NCBI RefSeq assembly: GCF_000283155.1
Contig: NW_004454178.1
Coordinates: forward strand, 5,511,927 to 5,575,926
Length of the DNA: 64,000 nucleotides
Source of the DNA: Ceratotherium simum simum
Taxonomy: Eukaryota; Chordata; Mammalia; Perissodactyla; Rhinocerotidae
Reading direction: 5' to 3'
In this document: one piece after another, positions 12,075 through 24,480 of the stretch
How positions within the stretch are numbered: position 1 is the stretch's first letter
Layout: each line of letters begins with the position of its first letter
Translations under genes and position numbers: made by a program
Notes under the pieces: generated by a model
Seen by the model: the letters and a program-made list of their open reading frames with translations, nothing else
Databases searched by the model: none
What the model was told of the DNA's origin: nothing

Positions 12075-13165
12075 TTACTATACAGAAACTGAGGAAGAAT
12101 CAAATCAGAACATCACGACAGCCACAAAGCAGCACCCCAAATTTCAATGCATGTTCCAACACTCCCAACAGACCACACATCTTTAAGAACCTGATGAAAG
12201 CCACTTTCACACAGACATGATCTCTTTCATATTGTACACTTAACTCTGGAGGCTTACTAATCCTCCCCCCCACCCCCAACCAACAATGCCCAAGACGCGT
12301 GGACTCCTGATTGAGAATTCCTGCTTTCATCAATGGCATCTGAGTGTGTGTTTGGGGAGAGGGGGAGAAGCCAGATCACAAACCAATCTTTTTAACTAGA
12401 AAATAAACACTATCAGCACTGTCCTTGAGAAAGAAGGAAAAGAATACAGATGAACTAATAATAAAACTTTTCCTCATTGTACTCTTAAAGAGGTTTACAA
12501 GGGTACTTGTTAAAATATGTGTGTGTATAATTACATCGGAAAATAAGTAAAACTTTATCACTATAGCACATTTTATCATAAAAGAATGGAGTCTAATACA
12601 ATAATCAGATAACTAGACGAAGAAAACTTTTCATAGATGGACGATGATTGAAATTCTTCTTAAAAACAAGGACCTGGTCAATAAGACGCACAGTATTTGC
12701 CTTGTTTCTTTCTCTTGTCCCATCAACTCCACCTTTAGTAACTGACAATAATACATCATGTCAGAAACCTAAGATCAAAAGATTTAAAAACATAAATCCA
12801 ACCATTCTATATGAGCATTACCAACCATTCATGGCATCCTGCCAGTCAAGGAAAGGTTCTTCTATAAACACAAGCTAAAATGACGTGATCTGGTCAAGAA
12901 AAAGGCAATTCTAATATGTAATTATGAAGATTCAAAACACCTTAGTTTCTTTCCACAGCTAATTAATTCTCAGCAGAAAGCACAACAGGAAGATATATAG
13001 TTAATATACAGTCTAAGAACAATTTGAAAAACATTAACCCCCATTTAAATAGAAAAGAAAATGAATATTAGAATTTTGCTCTTTCAAAATGTGTTAATTA
13101 ATTCAGTCTAGAAAAGTGATCCACGAAAGGTTGTATTCTATCTTGTAAAGTATACTTAAGTGAGT

Positions 13166-13207
13166 TTAAGGACAAAATCACTATTATTAAGGACAAAATC
13201 ACTATTC
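13166..13207. repeat. 21-bp tandem duplication
   Basis: The unit starting TTAAGGACAAAATCACTATT occurs twice head to tail (13166-13186, 13187-13207) with one mismatch, at the last base. It lies in intron 3, 345 bases from exon 3. Confidence 0.9.
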
Positions 13208-13264
13208 CACATATGTTACACAGAAACTATCACAACTGTAAAAAGCAGACAGTGTAGGTGGGGA

Positions 13265-13405
13265 AAGTCTCTGGGCTGACAATCAGAAGAAATGGGCTCC
13301 ATTTCTCCCGCCTCTGGTACTAACTACCTGTGTGACTTGAGCCAAGATCATTTAACCCCTCTGGACCCTGGTTCCTCATCTATAAAATAAGAGAGTCAGA
13401 CTTAA
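13265..13405 (+). repeat. MIR-type SINE remnant
   Basis: CTACCTGTGTGACTTGAGCC, then TTTAACCCCTCTGGACC and CCTCATCTATAAAATAAGAG, is the conserved core and tail of MIR elements. Confidence 0.75.
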
Positions 13406-13519
13406 TTATCTCTAGGGTATCTGTCACTGCTCAAAATCATTCCAAATACTATAAATCTTAAAATCTGAAATATGTCATTCATATTTTACACACTTTCTGT
13501 GATCAATATGAATTCATCA

Positions 13520-13816
<297 letters not shown>

Positions 13817-15313
13817 TCAATAATAAAGTATTTGTTAAAATAACGTTTTTGAAAGAGTATGATACACACACACAAATCTAAATCTAAAATAGTTTATGTA
13901 ATTTGCTATGAAGAAACTTAGCCAAACATTAGTCTACGTAATCTTTCCCTGCAAGTAAATCTATAGCTTCTGAAGGGTGAGAGTACAGAGGAAGATATAA
14001 ACAAACACAGTACCTAATTCGTAGCAGCCATGCAGCTCGACCTATCCCATCCTAGACCTTCACACTGTGCCTCATGGAAACACCTAAAATTACTGCAGAG
14101 AGACTGGGAAAGTCTTTTGTTTTGTTTTTGGACAAGTGTCTAAAGGCCTTCAAATAGTTTTTGAGAAAAGATCTTTGATTCTTTCAGACGCTTTTATAAC
14201 CTGTAGACTCAATTAAATTACCTCGGGTTATTTGTCCAGGAGTTACAGTCTCATAGTTAGAAGGGTTTTCCTAACTTTGGGGTTACAAGCCCTTTGCAAA
14301 TGTGATGAAGATATACACAGGCTGTCGTAACAAAAGGGGTTCACAACCCCCCCAAATCCTATTTGTGAATTCTGAAATAAGAAACCTACAAACCCACCCC
14401 TTCTTCAGCCTCATGAGGTGGGCTCCAGCAGGACTGAGTAATGTGACCATCGTAGAAGCCACATCCCTCTCAAACACTACACTCCTTCCCACGTGACCCA
14501 CTCATCTGTAGGCACGGAGGATTCTTACAATATGAGCTTCCTTCAGAAAATGCCTGTGGCATTTGTAATCTTTGTATCCTTAGATCCTGGCGTAATTCCC
14601 GACACAAAGGAACTGAATAAAGGTTGTAAAATGAATCTGTTTACCACACTGGGGCTAGGAGAGACCTTCCAGATCACTGGGTTCAATAAACGTCAACTTT
14701 CTTCAGCAAAGGAATCTTTGAGTTTGCCTGCTCATAGTCAAGAATTTTTAACATGGAACCCCAACATATAAAATAGGTAAACTGATTCACCATGGATTTA
14801 AATCATCAATTGTCATGCGACCACTTAATTATTTGAGGAACACTAGTGAAACAGAGTCAAGATCCCCTCATTGAGAACAACTACCTCATTTTCAGATGAA
14901 GAAAATGAGATCTAGTTAATTAGGATACCCAGCACCACACTAGTTCTCAGATCAGTCTATTTTATATATTCTATAATGCTTGTTTATAACTGTTCTCAAA
15001 TGATTTTATATACGTTAATCCAGAATTCTGGGGAAACATGTCATTTGTCAATAGATCTGCATAACTCAGTGAACCAATATTTTCCAAATGACCAATGCAC
15101 AATGTCATAAAATCATGCCAGGTAAAAGATCCATTCACAGTACAGGATAAATAAACAGAATTTAATGGAACAGAGTACAAAAGGTTCATTGATACGATTT
15201 TAGATTTCATACTTTAACAAATCTAAAGAAACTGGCACTTGACAAGTGGTGGTACAGTATCAAAGATGAATAGCCATAATTCTCTAAAAGCGCTATTAAA
15301 ACATTCCTTTTGC

Positions 15314-15497
15314 AGGGTCGGCCCGGATCCCGGGTGCACAGTGACGCACCGCTTGGCAAGCCATGCTATGGCGGCGTCCCATATAAAGTGGAGGAAGATG
15401 GGCACAGATGTTAGCCCAGGGCCAGTCTTCTTCAGCAAAAAGAGGAGGATTGGCAGATGTTAGCTCAGGGCCAGTCTTCCTCACAAAAAAAAAAAAA
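15314..15497 (+). mobile_element. ERE SINE with internal head deletion
   Basis: The 5' end reads gggtcggcccggatcccggg, joining the first bases of the SINE to the box B region and skipping about 55-60 bases that contain box A. The body and poly(A) are normal. ATTCCTTTTGC and ATTCCTTTTCC flank it at 15303-15313 and 15498-15508. Confidence 0.9.
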
Positions 15498-15791
15498 ATT
15501 CCTTTTCCAAATATAGATATGTCTAAGACCAGATTTTCTTCACATACTTCGATCAAAACATCACAACATATTGAACACATAAGCAGATATGAGAATCTAG
15601 CTATCCTTAATTTAGCAAGTCTATAGAGAGAATTGTAAAACTGTAAAACAGTGCTACTTTTGTATTTTTTGTTTGGTTTGTAAAATATTTATTTTTCCTA
15701 AAAGTATTATTTATGTTAGTATGTAAAGGGCTTATTATTGTTATTTTTAAATGAATTAGTATTTTTTAAATGTCTGTTTTATATGGTAAAT

Positions 15792-15795
<4 letters not shown>

Positions 15796-15831
<36 letters not shown>
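15796..15831. repeat. (CA)n microsatellite
   Basis: About 18 uninterrupted CA units follow the related TACATA. Confidence 0.97.
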
Positions 15832-16310
15832 GCTTTTTGGGGTCCTCAGTTTTTAGAAGTGTAAAGTTGTCTGAGACCAAAAAGTTTGTAGTTCCCCTGC
15901 CATATGTCTTAAATGACTTCTATCTTAGAGAGAGTACATGCACCACTTTTATCAGGGATTGGCATGAAAGTACCTGAAACCACCACCACACCGTCGGTGA
16001 CATAAAGGTCTGTGCCCCTCCAACCTCCCCGCACTTCTATGCTTCAGTTAGATTGGGATATAGCGAAACCATTTTTTAAAACCGCCTGGTATTTACGGAT
16101 TTCCTCCAAATCTGCCAAGAATACAAACAGCTGCCCTAACCTTTGGCATCATATAGTCAAAATGAACCGAAACTGCACTGGATCGATTTCCTGTGTTCAT
16201 GTCATACAGAGATGATCGTTTTCTCTTTTAAGACATCCTCATGCCTTTCTTCATCTCTCTTTGGCCATTGTAAGTCACAGACCCCTCTAGCCAATTAAAG
16301 GTATACATCG

Positions 16311-16326
16311 CGCTCTCTCTCTCTCC

Positions 16327-16357
<31 letters not shown>

Positions 16358-16358
16358 T
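16311..16358. repeat. Compound (CT)n-(CA)n microsatellite
   Basis: A CT-rich run with one interruption passes directly into about 11 CA units. Confidence 0.95.
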
Positions 16359-16454
16359 TTACATATACTTTCATGGAGTTTGTTAGGTCCAGCAGCTCTG
16401 TCACTGATCTATTACATATAGCAAGTGCATCAGCTGAAACAAAATAAATGTGCC

Positions 16455-16730
16455 TGCTACAGAGTGGGAACAGGGAGTGGGCATCATTTCACAATGGGAT
16501 CATGGGAGGCCTTTTGGAGGAGGTGACATGTGAGCTGAGATGTAACTGATGAAAAGTTAGTTTCAGAAAAACTTGGCAGAAGTACATTCCAGATGGAAGA
16601 AGTAGCAAGTACAAAGGTCCTGGGGCAGGAGTGAGTTTGATGTATGTAATGAACTAAAAGGAGAAGGTGGCTGGAACGGTGTGAACCAGAGGGAAGTGTG
16701 ATCTGAGAGGCAGGCAAGAATTAGGGCCTG
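16455..16730 (-). repeat. L2-like remnant, left half (split by Tigger1)
   Basis: GGAGGCCTTTTGGAGGAGGTGAC, followed by GAGCTGAGATGTAACTGATG and GTACAAAGGTCCTGGGGCAGG, matches the minus-strand form of the ancient L2-like family. The text breaks at GGGCCTG and resumes at 19118. Confidence 0.5.
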
Positions 16731-16909
16731 TACTATTGTAATTGTTTCGGGGCACCACGAATCACACCTGTATAAGACAGTGAACTTAATCAATAAACGT
16801 GTGCATTCTGATTGCTCCATCAACTGGTCATTCCCCCATCTCTCTCTCTCTCCTTGGGCCTCCCCATTCCCTGAGACACAACCATATTGAAATTAGGCCA
16901 ACTAACAAC

Positions 16910-18179
16910 CCTACAACAGCCTCTCAGTGTTCAGGTGAAAGGAAGAGTCCCATGTCTCTCACTTTAAATTGAGAGCTAGAAATGATTAAGCTTAGTGAGG
17001 AAGGCATGTCGAAAGCCAAGACAGGCTGAAAGCTAGGCCTCTTGTGCCAAACAGTTAGCCAAGCTGTGAATGCAAAGGAAAAGTTCCTGAAGGAAATTAA
17101 AAGTGCTACTCCAGTGAGCACACGAATGATAATAAAGTGAAACAGGCTTACTGCTGATATGGGGAAAGTTGCAGTGGTCTGGACTGAAGAGCAAACCAGC
17201 CTCAACATTCCCTTAAGGCAAAGCCTAACCCAGAGCAAGACCTAACTCGCTTCAATTCTCTGAAGGCTGAGAGAGGTGAGGAAGCTGCAGAAGAAAAGTC
17301 TGAAGCTACCAGAGGTTGGCTCACGAGGTTTAAGGAAACAAGCCTTCTCCACGACATAAGAGTGCGAGGGGAAGCAGCAAGTGCTGCTGCAGAAGCTGCA
17401 GCAAGACATCCAGGAGATCTAGCTGAGATCACTAATGACGGTGGCTACGCTAAACGACAGATTTGCAATGCAGACAAAACAGCCTGATATTGAAAGAAGA
17501 TGGCATCTAGGACTTTCACAGCTAGAGAGGAGAAGACAATGCCTGGCTGCAAAGCTGCAAAGGACAGGCTGACTCTCTCGTTAGGGCCTAACGCAGCTGG
17601 TGACTTTAAGTTGAAGCCAACACTCGTTTACCATTCTCAAAGTCCTAGGGCCCTTAAGAATTAGGAACAACAAAGCCTGGATGACAGCACATCTGTGTAC
17701 AACACGGTTTACTGAATATTTTATGTCCACTGTTGAGACCTACTGCTCAGAAAAAGATTCCTTTCAAAATATGACTGCTCATTGACAACGCACCTGGTCA
17801 CGCAAGAGCTCTGATGGAGATGTGCAATGAGATTAATGTTGTTTTAATACCTGCTAACAACATCCATTCTGTAGCCCACAGATCAAGGAGAATTTCGACT
17901 TTCAAGTCCTATTACTTAAGAAATATATTTTGTAAGGCTATAGCTGCCACAGATAGTGATTCCTCTGATGGATCTGAGCAAAGTAAATTAAAAACCTTCT
18001 GGGGCCGGTCCCGTGGCTTAGGGGTTAAGTGCACGCGCTCTGCTGCTGGCGGCCCAGGTTCGGATCCAGGGCGCACACCGACGCACTGCTTCTCCGGCCA
18101 TGCTGAGGCCGCCTCCTACATACAGGAACTAGAAGGATGTGCAACTATGACATACAACTGTCTACTGGGGCTTTGGGGA

Positions 18180-18210
<31 letters not shown>

Positions 18211-18906
18211 GAAAGTTCTAAGGCTGTTAAGAAAAAAAAAAAAACCTTCTGGAATGGATTCACTATTCTAGATGTCATTAAGAACATTCATGATTCCTGG
18301 AAAGAGGTCAAAATATAAACATTAACAGGAGTTTGGAAGAAGTTGACTCCAACCCTCACGGATGACTTTGAGGGGTTCAAGACTTCAGTGGAGGAAGTAA
18401 CTGCAGATGTGGTGGAAACAGCAAGAGAACTAGAATTAGAAGCGGAGCCTGAAGATGTGACTGAACTGCTGCAATCTCATGATCAAACTTTAATGGATGA
18501 AGAGTTGCATCTTACGGATGAGCCAAGAAAGTGGTTTCCAGAGATGGAATCTACTCCTGGTGAAGATGCTATGAAGATTGTTGAAATGACAAAAAAGGAT
18601 TTAGAATATGACATAAACTTAGTTGACAAGCAGTGGCAGAGTTTAAGAGGATTGACTCCAATTTTGAAAGAAGTTCTATTGTGGGTAACACCCTATCACA
18701 CAGCATCGCATGCTGCAGAGAAATCGTTCAGGAAAGAAGAGTCAATTGATGCAGCAAACCTCATGGCTGTCTTATTTTAAGAAATTGCCACAGCCCCCCA
18801 GCCTTCAGCAACCACCTCCCTGATCAGTCAGCAGCCGTCCACATCGAGGCAAGACCCTCCACCAGCAAAAAGATTACGACTCACTGAAGGCTCAGATGAT
18901 GGGTAG
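16910..18906 (+). pseudogene. Tigger1 transposase, inactivated
   Basis: The element's DDE transposase gene is broken by stops, frameshifts and the ERE insertion at 18003. Preserved landmarks are the N-terminal helix-turn-helix text near 16960-17100, the catalytic-region motif DNAPGH at 17784-17801 and the C-terminal block. That block is an open stretch at 18343-18780 that includes [14 protein letters not shown] and ends [12 protein letters not shown]. The last frame ends before AGCATTTTTTAGCAATAAAG. No functional product is expected. Confidence 0.85.
18003..18240 (+). mobile_element. ERE SINE with two poly(A) tracts
   Basis: The head is ggccggtcccgtggc and the body ends at CTGGGGCTTTGGGG near 18178. 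An A-rich tract follows, then the 21 bases GAAAGTTCTAAGGCTGTTAAG (18211-18231, written here in two parts by its ends), then a second poly(A). AAAACCTTCTGG flanks the whole at 17991-18002 and 18241-18252, so the extra segment belongs to the inserted unit. It interrupts the Tigger1 transposase. Confidence 0.93.
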
Positions 18907-19117
18907 CATTTTTTAGCAATAAAGTACTTTAATTAAGGTATGCACATTCTTTTTTTAGACATAACGCTATTGCACAGTTAACAGACTACAGTGCAATATA
19001 AACATAACTTTTATATGCACTGAGAAACCAAAAACTTCACGTGACTCACTTTACTTCGATAATCGCTTTATCGCGGTGGTCTGGAACCGAACCCACAGTA
19101 TCTCCAAGGTGTGCCTG

Positions 19118-19440
19118 TACGGGGTCTTGTGGACCTCAGTGCAGAGTGTGGATTTTATTCTGATGTAACAGGAAGCCAGTGAAGGATTTTCAGGAGGGTA
19201 ATGATACGGATGTGATTTACATTCTTAAAAGAACACTGACGAGAATGTGAAAAGGGGGAGGGGACCAGGTATAACTAACTACAACAGTCTGAGGAGAGAG
19301 AATATGATGTTGGCCTGGACCAAAGTGTAAACAGCAGTTAAAACACAGAAAAATGGGGAAAATTCAAGATTCAGGGCACATTTTGAGGTGGAACCGACAG
19401 AACTTAATGAGGTGAGATAAGAAAAACAGCAGTCAGGTAT
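19118..19440 (-). repeat. L2-like remnant, right half
   Basis: It resumes at GGGGTCTTGTGGACCTCAG, with GGATTTTATTCTGATGTAAC and CATTTTGAGGTGGAACCGAC. This continues the repeat interrupted by Tigger1 at 16731. Confidence 0.5.
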
Positions 19441-19970
19441 GCCTTGTGGTTTAGCCTTGAGCCCGCTGCAGTCGGTGGCACCATTTATTGCTATGAAGAT
19501 GAGCGAGGCAGGCACAGGCTGAAGGGGAGGATGGTCCACAGATCTGCTCTGAGCATATCAAGTCTCAGATGCCTTTTCATCACCCAAATGGAGATGGCAG
19601 GGGTACTATTTCCTACCCCATCTTCTGCTGGTATGCCCCATATAACAGACTATATTTCTAGAAACAAAATTGGGGCCCCAAGCACAGCTGCCTCCCACAC
19701 ATCCCCAGCCCACTGAAGTCACACGGTGAATTATGTTCCTGTGTGCCTCAACTTCATGCTGCAGTTTGCTCAGGCCAGGCAGTCACAGTCGTAACTTGAA
19801 ATAATTAAAAGACTGATTCAAAGGAGGCTATATTAACCTTGTCTCACAGACAATTAAACTAAGACATTCAGTCCTTTAATTGATTTCTCCTGAAGTAAGA
19901 AATAGGATGAGATGAAAATCTAATATTCTAACCTGTAAGCCAGGGCTTTCATATTAGAACATGCAATAAC

Positions 19971-20442
19971 TGTTATGGCTTGAATTGTGTCCCCTGAAAA
20001 GATGCTGAAGTCTTAACCTCCGGTACCTGTGAATGTGACCTTATTTGGAAATAGGGTCTCTGCAGATGATCAAGTTAAGATAAGATCATCATGGTGAGTC
20101 CTGATCCAATATAAGTGGTACTCTTACAAAAAAAGGAAATTTGGACACAGAGACAAACATGCACACAAGGGAGAATGCCATGTGAACACGAAGGCTAAGA
20201 CCCGAGTGATGTATCTACAAGCCAAGGAACACCAAAGATTGCCAGAAAGCTAAGATTCTCCACCAGAAGGTAGGAGAGATGCATTGAACGGATTCTCCCT
20301 CACAGCCCTCAGAGGGAACCAACCCTGCTGACACCCTGCTCTCGGACTTCCAGCCTCCAGAACTGTGAGATAATAAGTTTCTATCGCCCTAAGCCACCCA
20401 GTTTTTGGGACTTCGTTATTGCAGCCCTAGGAAACTAATACA
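19971..20442 (+). repeat. MLT1-type MaLR solo LTR with 5-bp target duplication
   Basis: It runs from TGTTATGGCTTGAATTGTGT to GGAAACTAATACA, with GGAAATAGGGTCTCTGCAG and GGACTTCCAGCCTCCAGAAC inside. ATAAC occurs at 19966-19970 and 20443-20447, the 5-bp duplication expected for ERVL-type elements. It lies 350 bases from exon 2. Confidence 0.9.
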
Positions 20443-20791
20443 ATAACTATAAGAACTAGACTTTCATAATTTGGAAAGTCTACATTCAAAACTAAGTGGA
20501 AGAATAAAAAAGACATATTTGAATTATACATGTAGATATTAAATTTTTTCCCCCAAGCTTAGCAAAACTATTTACTAAGCTTTGTAACTTTGGACAAGTC
20601 ATCCTCTTTGAGCTCCTATTTTCTTATTTGTCAATTAAGACAGCTACGCGGAGCAAACTGAGATCATGTACAGTAAGTTACTTTGTAGTTTATGAGAGTT
20701 ACACAAACATAATGTAATATTATTACCAATATGATTACATGGCTGTGACCTAGTAAAAACATAGTCATACCATATATATATAATTACTTAC

Positions 20792-20848
20792 CTACAGAAG
20801 ATGTGCTCACATCCTCCTAAACACACAGGCTCCCTCAGAATACTAGTG
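20792..20848 (-). CDS. BARD1: BARD1 exon 2 (central RING)
   Basis: This 57-base exon is too short to be found by length alone but is unmistakable in sequence. It completes the split Cys53 codon, reads TSILREPVCLGGCEHIFC, and ends with two bases of the Ser72 codon. It provides zinc ligands Cys66, His68 and Cys71. The acceptor AG corresponds to 20850-20849 and the donor is gtaagt from 20791 downwards. Both borders and the phase agree with exons 1 and 3. Human reads Asn at position 55 where this has Ser. A frameshift here would remove the RING and hence BRCA1 binding, and none is present. Confidence 0.97.
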
Positions 20849-22059
20849 CTGTTTCAAGAAAAGAAAACAATCAAGATTTAGGTCGTTGTTAGATAAACAT
20901 TTTATACCCAACATTTCATAAATCCAAGGCCCAACACTGCCATATTTCTCTCTTCCTCAAAGCAGAAATTAAGGATGTATTCGTCCTAGTTAAATATTGT
21001 ATCATCATACACCTGCTGAATTCAAATAGCAACTACCAAACTCAGTACAAATTGTAACACTTGTTATAATGTATATACTGGGAAGTCACAGAAAGCAGCA
21101 ATTTTGTTCAAGCATCTCTAAACCTCTTACAGGCAAACCACCCACTGGCTGCTTGTTTCAACTACTAAGATACATCTTCACCTAATGATTCAAAGGGCAG
21201 ACCATAAATCCCAAAACGAGACCCACAACTAGAATGACCATATAATGTATCATCCAAATAAGAACATTTCTGAGAGTGAAGGGAAGAGATAACTGGAGAG
21301 GATGCTGGGACAACAGGTGTAAACCAGGACGGCCCCAGGAAAGTCAGGACATCTGGTCACCTGGACCATAAGAATTTATGGTTTCCCACAAGAAAACATT
21401 GGTTTCCGGCTATTGTTAAGTAGCCATCTATTTTTCATAGATGCCTTGTCAAAAATACAGTCATTCTTTCATCAAAATACCTGCTACATTTGATAATCCT
21501 AAAAAGGTAATGGTAAATGGTACTTACCCATAAACACATACCAAGTCATTATACTCAGAGGGTGTAACAGCAAGAGCACAGGGGAACCAAAGCTTTTAAA
21601 GGATGAACATTTTTTTGTGCTTGGTTTATTACACTAACCCTAGGCCCTTAGGTGTTTACACCATTATTATCCAATTACCTCTGTACACATACTACATATC
21701 AATAAAAACAGTTTTCCACATTTCTTGAAAGATCAAAAGTATCACACCGCACATTTTAATAGATATGAACATTAAAGTGAAATTGAGCTTTCAGAAAAAG
21801 TGCTGAAAACAGAGTATACACCCACAATGTTATTCTCAAGATACCGAAAATGGTGCTCACTGACATTATAAAACCCATTACTTTTTAAAAACTCACAATA
21901 TCTGATTTTTCTATCACCCTAAGTAGAACAGAGCGATAAAAAGATGACTTGTGATGTGCCAGCAGCTTTTGTGTTTCTGGCAATTAAGATGATTTCTGTT
22001 AGTGTTCATGCTGCTTCTATAATTTCAGTTCATTATTTGACCTACCAAACCTAATCTCT

Positions 22060-23310
22060 TCTCTCTCAATCAAGTGTGTTGAATTCTACTTCATTACAAG
22101 CTCTGTCTCTAAGATCTCAAAAGAGGTGTTATCTCACCTCCTCCTATCAAAATATCCTCCCTCTGTCTCTTTTATTCCATCACCCTGACAAAACCTCCAC
22201 CTTCTGGTTGCTCTCCACCCTGAGAGAACTCCATTCAGTCCATCAGCTTTTTGGATTCCCTATCCAGCGGACGTCATAGAGTTAACTAGTTCAGGACCAT
22301 CTTCACCACCATCCTACTTCCTCTGACCTCTTAGATACGCATGGATGCCAATCTATAATGCTGGATAAGCCCCAGAGTCCGCCCCTTCCTTGCCTGCTCT
22401 CAGGTTATGAATAACCATTATAAAAAGACAGAAAGGTAAACAAACATGTGTCTAAACATTTATTTGGTAGCTTCTCACCTTTGTACCTCCACCAAAGTGA
22501 TGTATTAGATGTTCTATGAGGAAACAAACAAATGAATAGATGCTTACTCAAAACCATCTCCAAGCTCCTAAGTCCCATTAACCTTACTGCAGCCAATGGT
22601 GTGAGCTTTTCACCATCTTGACTCATTCCTACCTCTTCACCCATAATCTACCCTCTCTCCAGGTTTAGAGGAAAAGACCTCCTTCAGTCATTCTTTCTTC
22701 TGAAGATGTGCTGCTTTGTTTGTCCCTAGATCTCACATCTTCTGTCTCCTAACGTAGTCTACTCTCATCATTATGGTCACCTTTCTTCTTCCATCTGCAC
22801 CTAAAAATGCACAGATAATCTCTCCTTTGACCTAAGAAAACACTTTCCTAGACCATGCCTCCCTCTCTACCTTCTGCCCCAGCTCTTCCCCTTCTTGCAG
22901 ATACATATAAGTTCTGAAATAAGTGCTCGACACCAGCTAAATCCATCTCCTCACCTGCGAGCCTTAACTCCCACCACTCTGCTGAGACTGCTCTCCAGAG
23001 CGTTTTTGGTCCTCATTCTCCTGACGTCTCTGTGAAATAACACTGACCTCACGTTCTCTCCTGAAACTTTTCCTTCCACTGAGTTTTAACTTTCTTATGG
23101 CATATTTATCTCCTTATTTCAGCCTTTCCTTAGCTGCTGCTTTTCCTGTCTCTCAATGTAGGCCTACTCCCAGGATACAGTCCACAGCTTTCTGCTTTCT
23201 CTGGCAATACCTGACTCAATGCCTTAATTCTCCTGTTTCTAAACTTAAATTTCCTTCCGAAGATGAGTCTGAACCCTTTATCTTCAGTCTGTACCCTTCA
23301 CCTTAGCAAT
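22060..23310 (+). repeat. Pyrimidine-rich interspersed-repeat-like block
   Basis: About 1.2 kb of C/T-rich sequence (for example CTCACATCTTCTGTCTCC and CCTCTCTACCTTCTGCCCC) resembles the body of old L2-like elements on this strand, but no diagnostic end was found. It has no coding potential I can support. Confidence 0.3.
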
Positions 23311-23639
23311 AAGGTAGTATAGTGTAACTGGCAATGAATCTAATATCTATGAATAACTGATCACTTGCACTAATTATTCTAATTAGTGAGTTAGAATGTA
23401 TTTTTCGTTGATGTTAATAGATGAAGAAAGACATCAGAAGAGTGAATGAAAAGCACGTGCAGTGTGTGTAGTGGGGGAAGGAGGAGAGAGGAATCTTATA
23501 GCTGAAGCTGGGAGAAGGTAGCGCCAACTTCAAAAGAATTTTACTGGGAGCACTCAAAGGGTAGATACACCACACAGAGGGTGGCACTGATCTGTGTCAA
23601 AGCCAGACTTTCTGACAATGTCGAGAGCGTAGCTGAGAA

Positions 23640-24480
23640 GACATACTGGAATAAAAGATTTTTTATTACAACCAGGCAATATCTACCAAAATTGTAAATG
23701 CACTCAACTTTAACTCAACTATTCCACTGCCAGGAATTTATCCTTGAGATACACTCGGATGCTTGCAAAACTGAAACTTCAAAACCACAAAAATATGTAG
23801 ACAAGATACCAAAAGCTTCCAAAGATTAAGAAATAATAAAATTAAAATTTCATATATTTATTTATTTTAAAGGAATCAGAATAGCATAAGACATCTCAAG
23901 GGTAACAAAGGATGCTAGGCCTTCAAAATAATGATTGAAAATTATTTTGTACTTCCAATTCTGTATCCAGTCATCTTCCACGGTAAAAAGTTAATAGATA
24001 ATAAGTAATAAAAAAATTCATCTTTCAGAGTAGGAAGTTAGGAAGTTAATAATGTCTAAATGAAAAAAATCAAGAAATCGCAATAAAAACATATTATTTG
24101 GAAATGTAGAAGTAAATGCTTGAAGAAATAAAAAAGATGAAATAGGCTGTGTCTGGAGTATAGAACTCAAGGGTGAGAAAGGATGAGGCAAAAGAATGTC
24201 TTCATGACAGTTTTGTCCTATTGACTTTGCCAACTATGTTCATGTGTAATTTTAATAAAAAATTTTAAAAACGTAAAAGAACACGTACAAGGATATTCAC
24301 TCCAGCACTGCTTATTACGGCAAAAGACTGGAAACAATCTGAACTTTTACCAACAAGGAAACGGTTAAATAAATCACGATACATCTACCCGATGAATAGT
24401 ATCTTCTTCGGTTAAATAAATCACGATACATCTACCCGATGAATAGTATTTTCTTATCTGAGGTATATCATGCTTATAGA
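23640..24480 (+). mobile_element. Old L1 3'-end fragments
   Basis: CCACTGCCAGGAATTTATCC and later GGATATTCACTCCAGCACTGC with AGACTGGAAACAATCTGAAC are typical of L1M 3' regions. The part between is not recognised. A 47-bp tandem duplication lies at its end. Confidence 0.6.
24362..24455. repeat. 47-bp tandem duplication
   Basis: The unit CGGTTAAATAAATCACGATAC... occurs at 24362-24408 and 24409-24455 with one C/T mismatch, inside the L1 remnant. Confidence 0.95.

Larger units (their letters stand above)
16731..19117 (+). mobile_element. Tigger1-type DNA transposon (pogo family), 5' truncated
   Basis: Almost 2.4 kb, including an ERE of 238 bases, follows the Tigger1 consensus as I remember it. 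It starts near ACTATTGTAATTGTTTCGGGG, continues through GAAATGATTAAGCTTAGTGAG, and ends at the terminal inverted repeat CTCCAAGGTGTGCCTG (ending 19117), followed by TA, the usual target dinucleotide. The left terminal repeat and about 200 bases are missing, so the copy is immobile. It sits inside an older L2-like repeat in intron 2. Confidence 0.88.

Noticed and set aside
15796..15831. Poly(Thr-His) peptide frame
   Set aside because: It is only a translated (CA)n microsatellite.
18343..18780. 145-codon acidic protein
   Set aside because: It is the C-terminal part of the Tigger1 transposase; upstream parts are broken, so it is a relic and not a gene.
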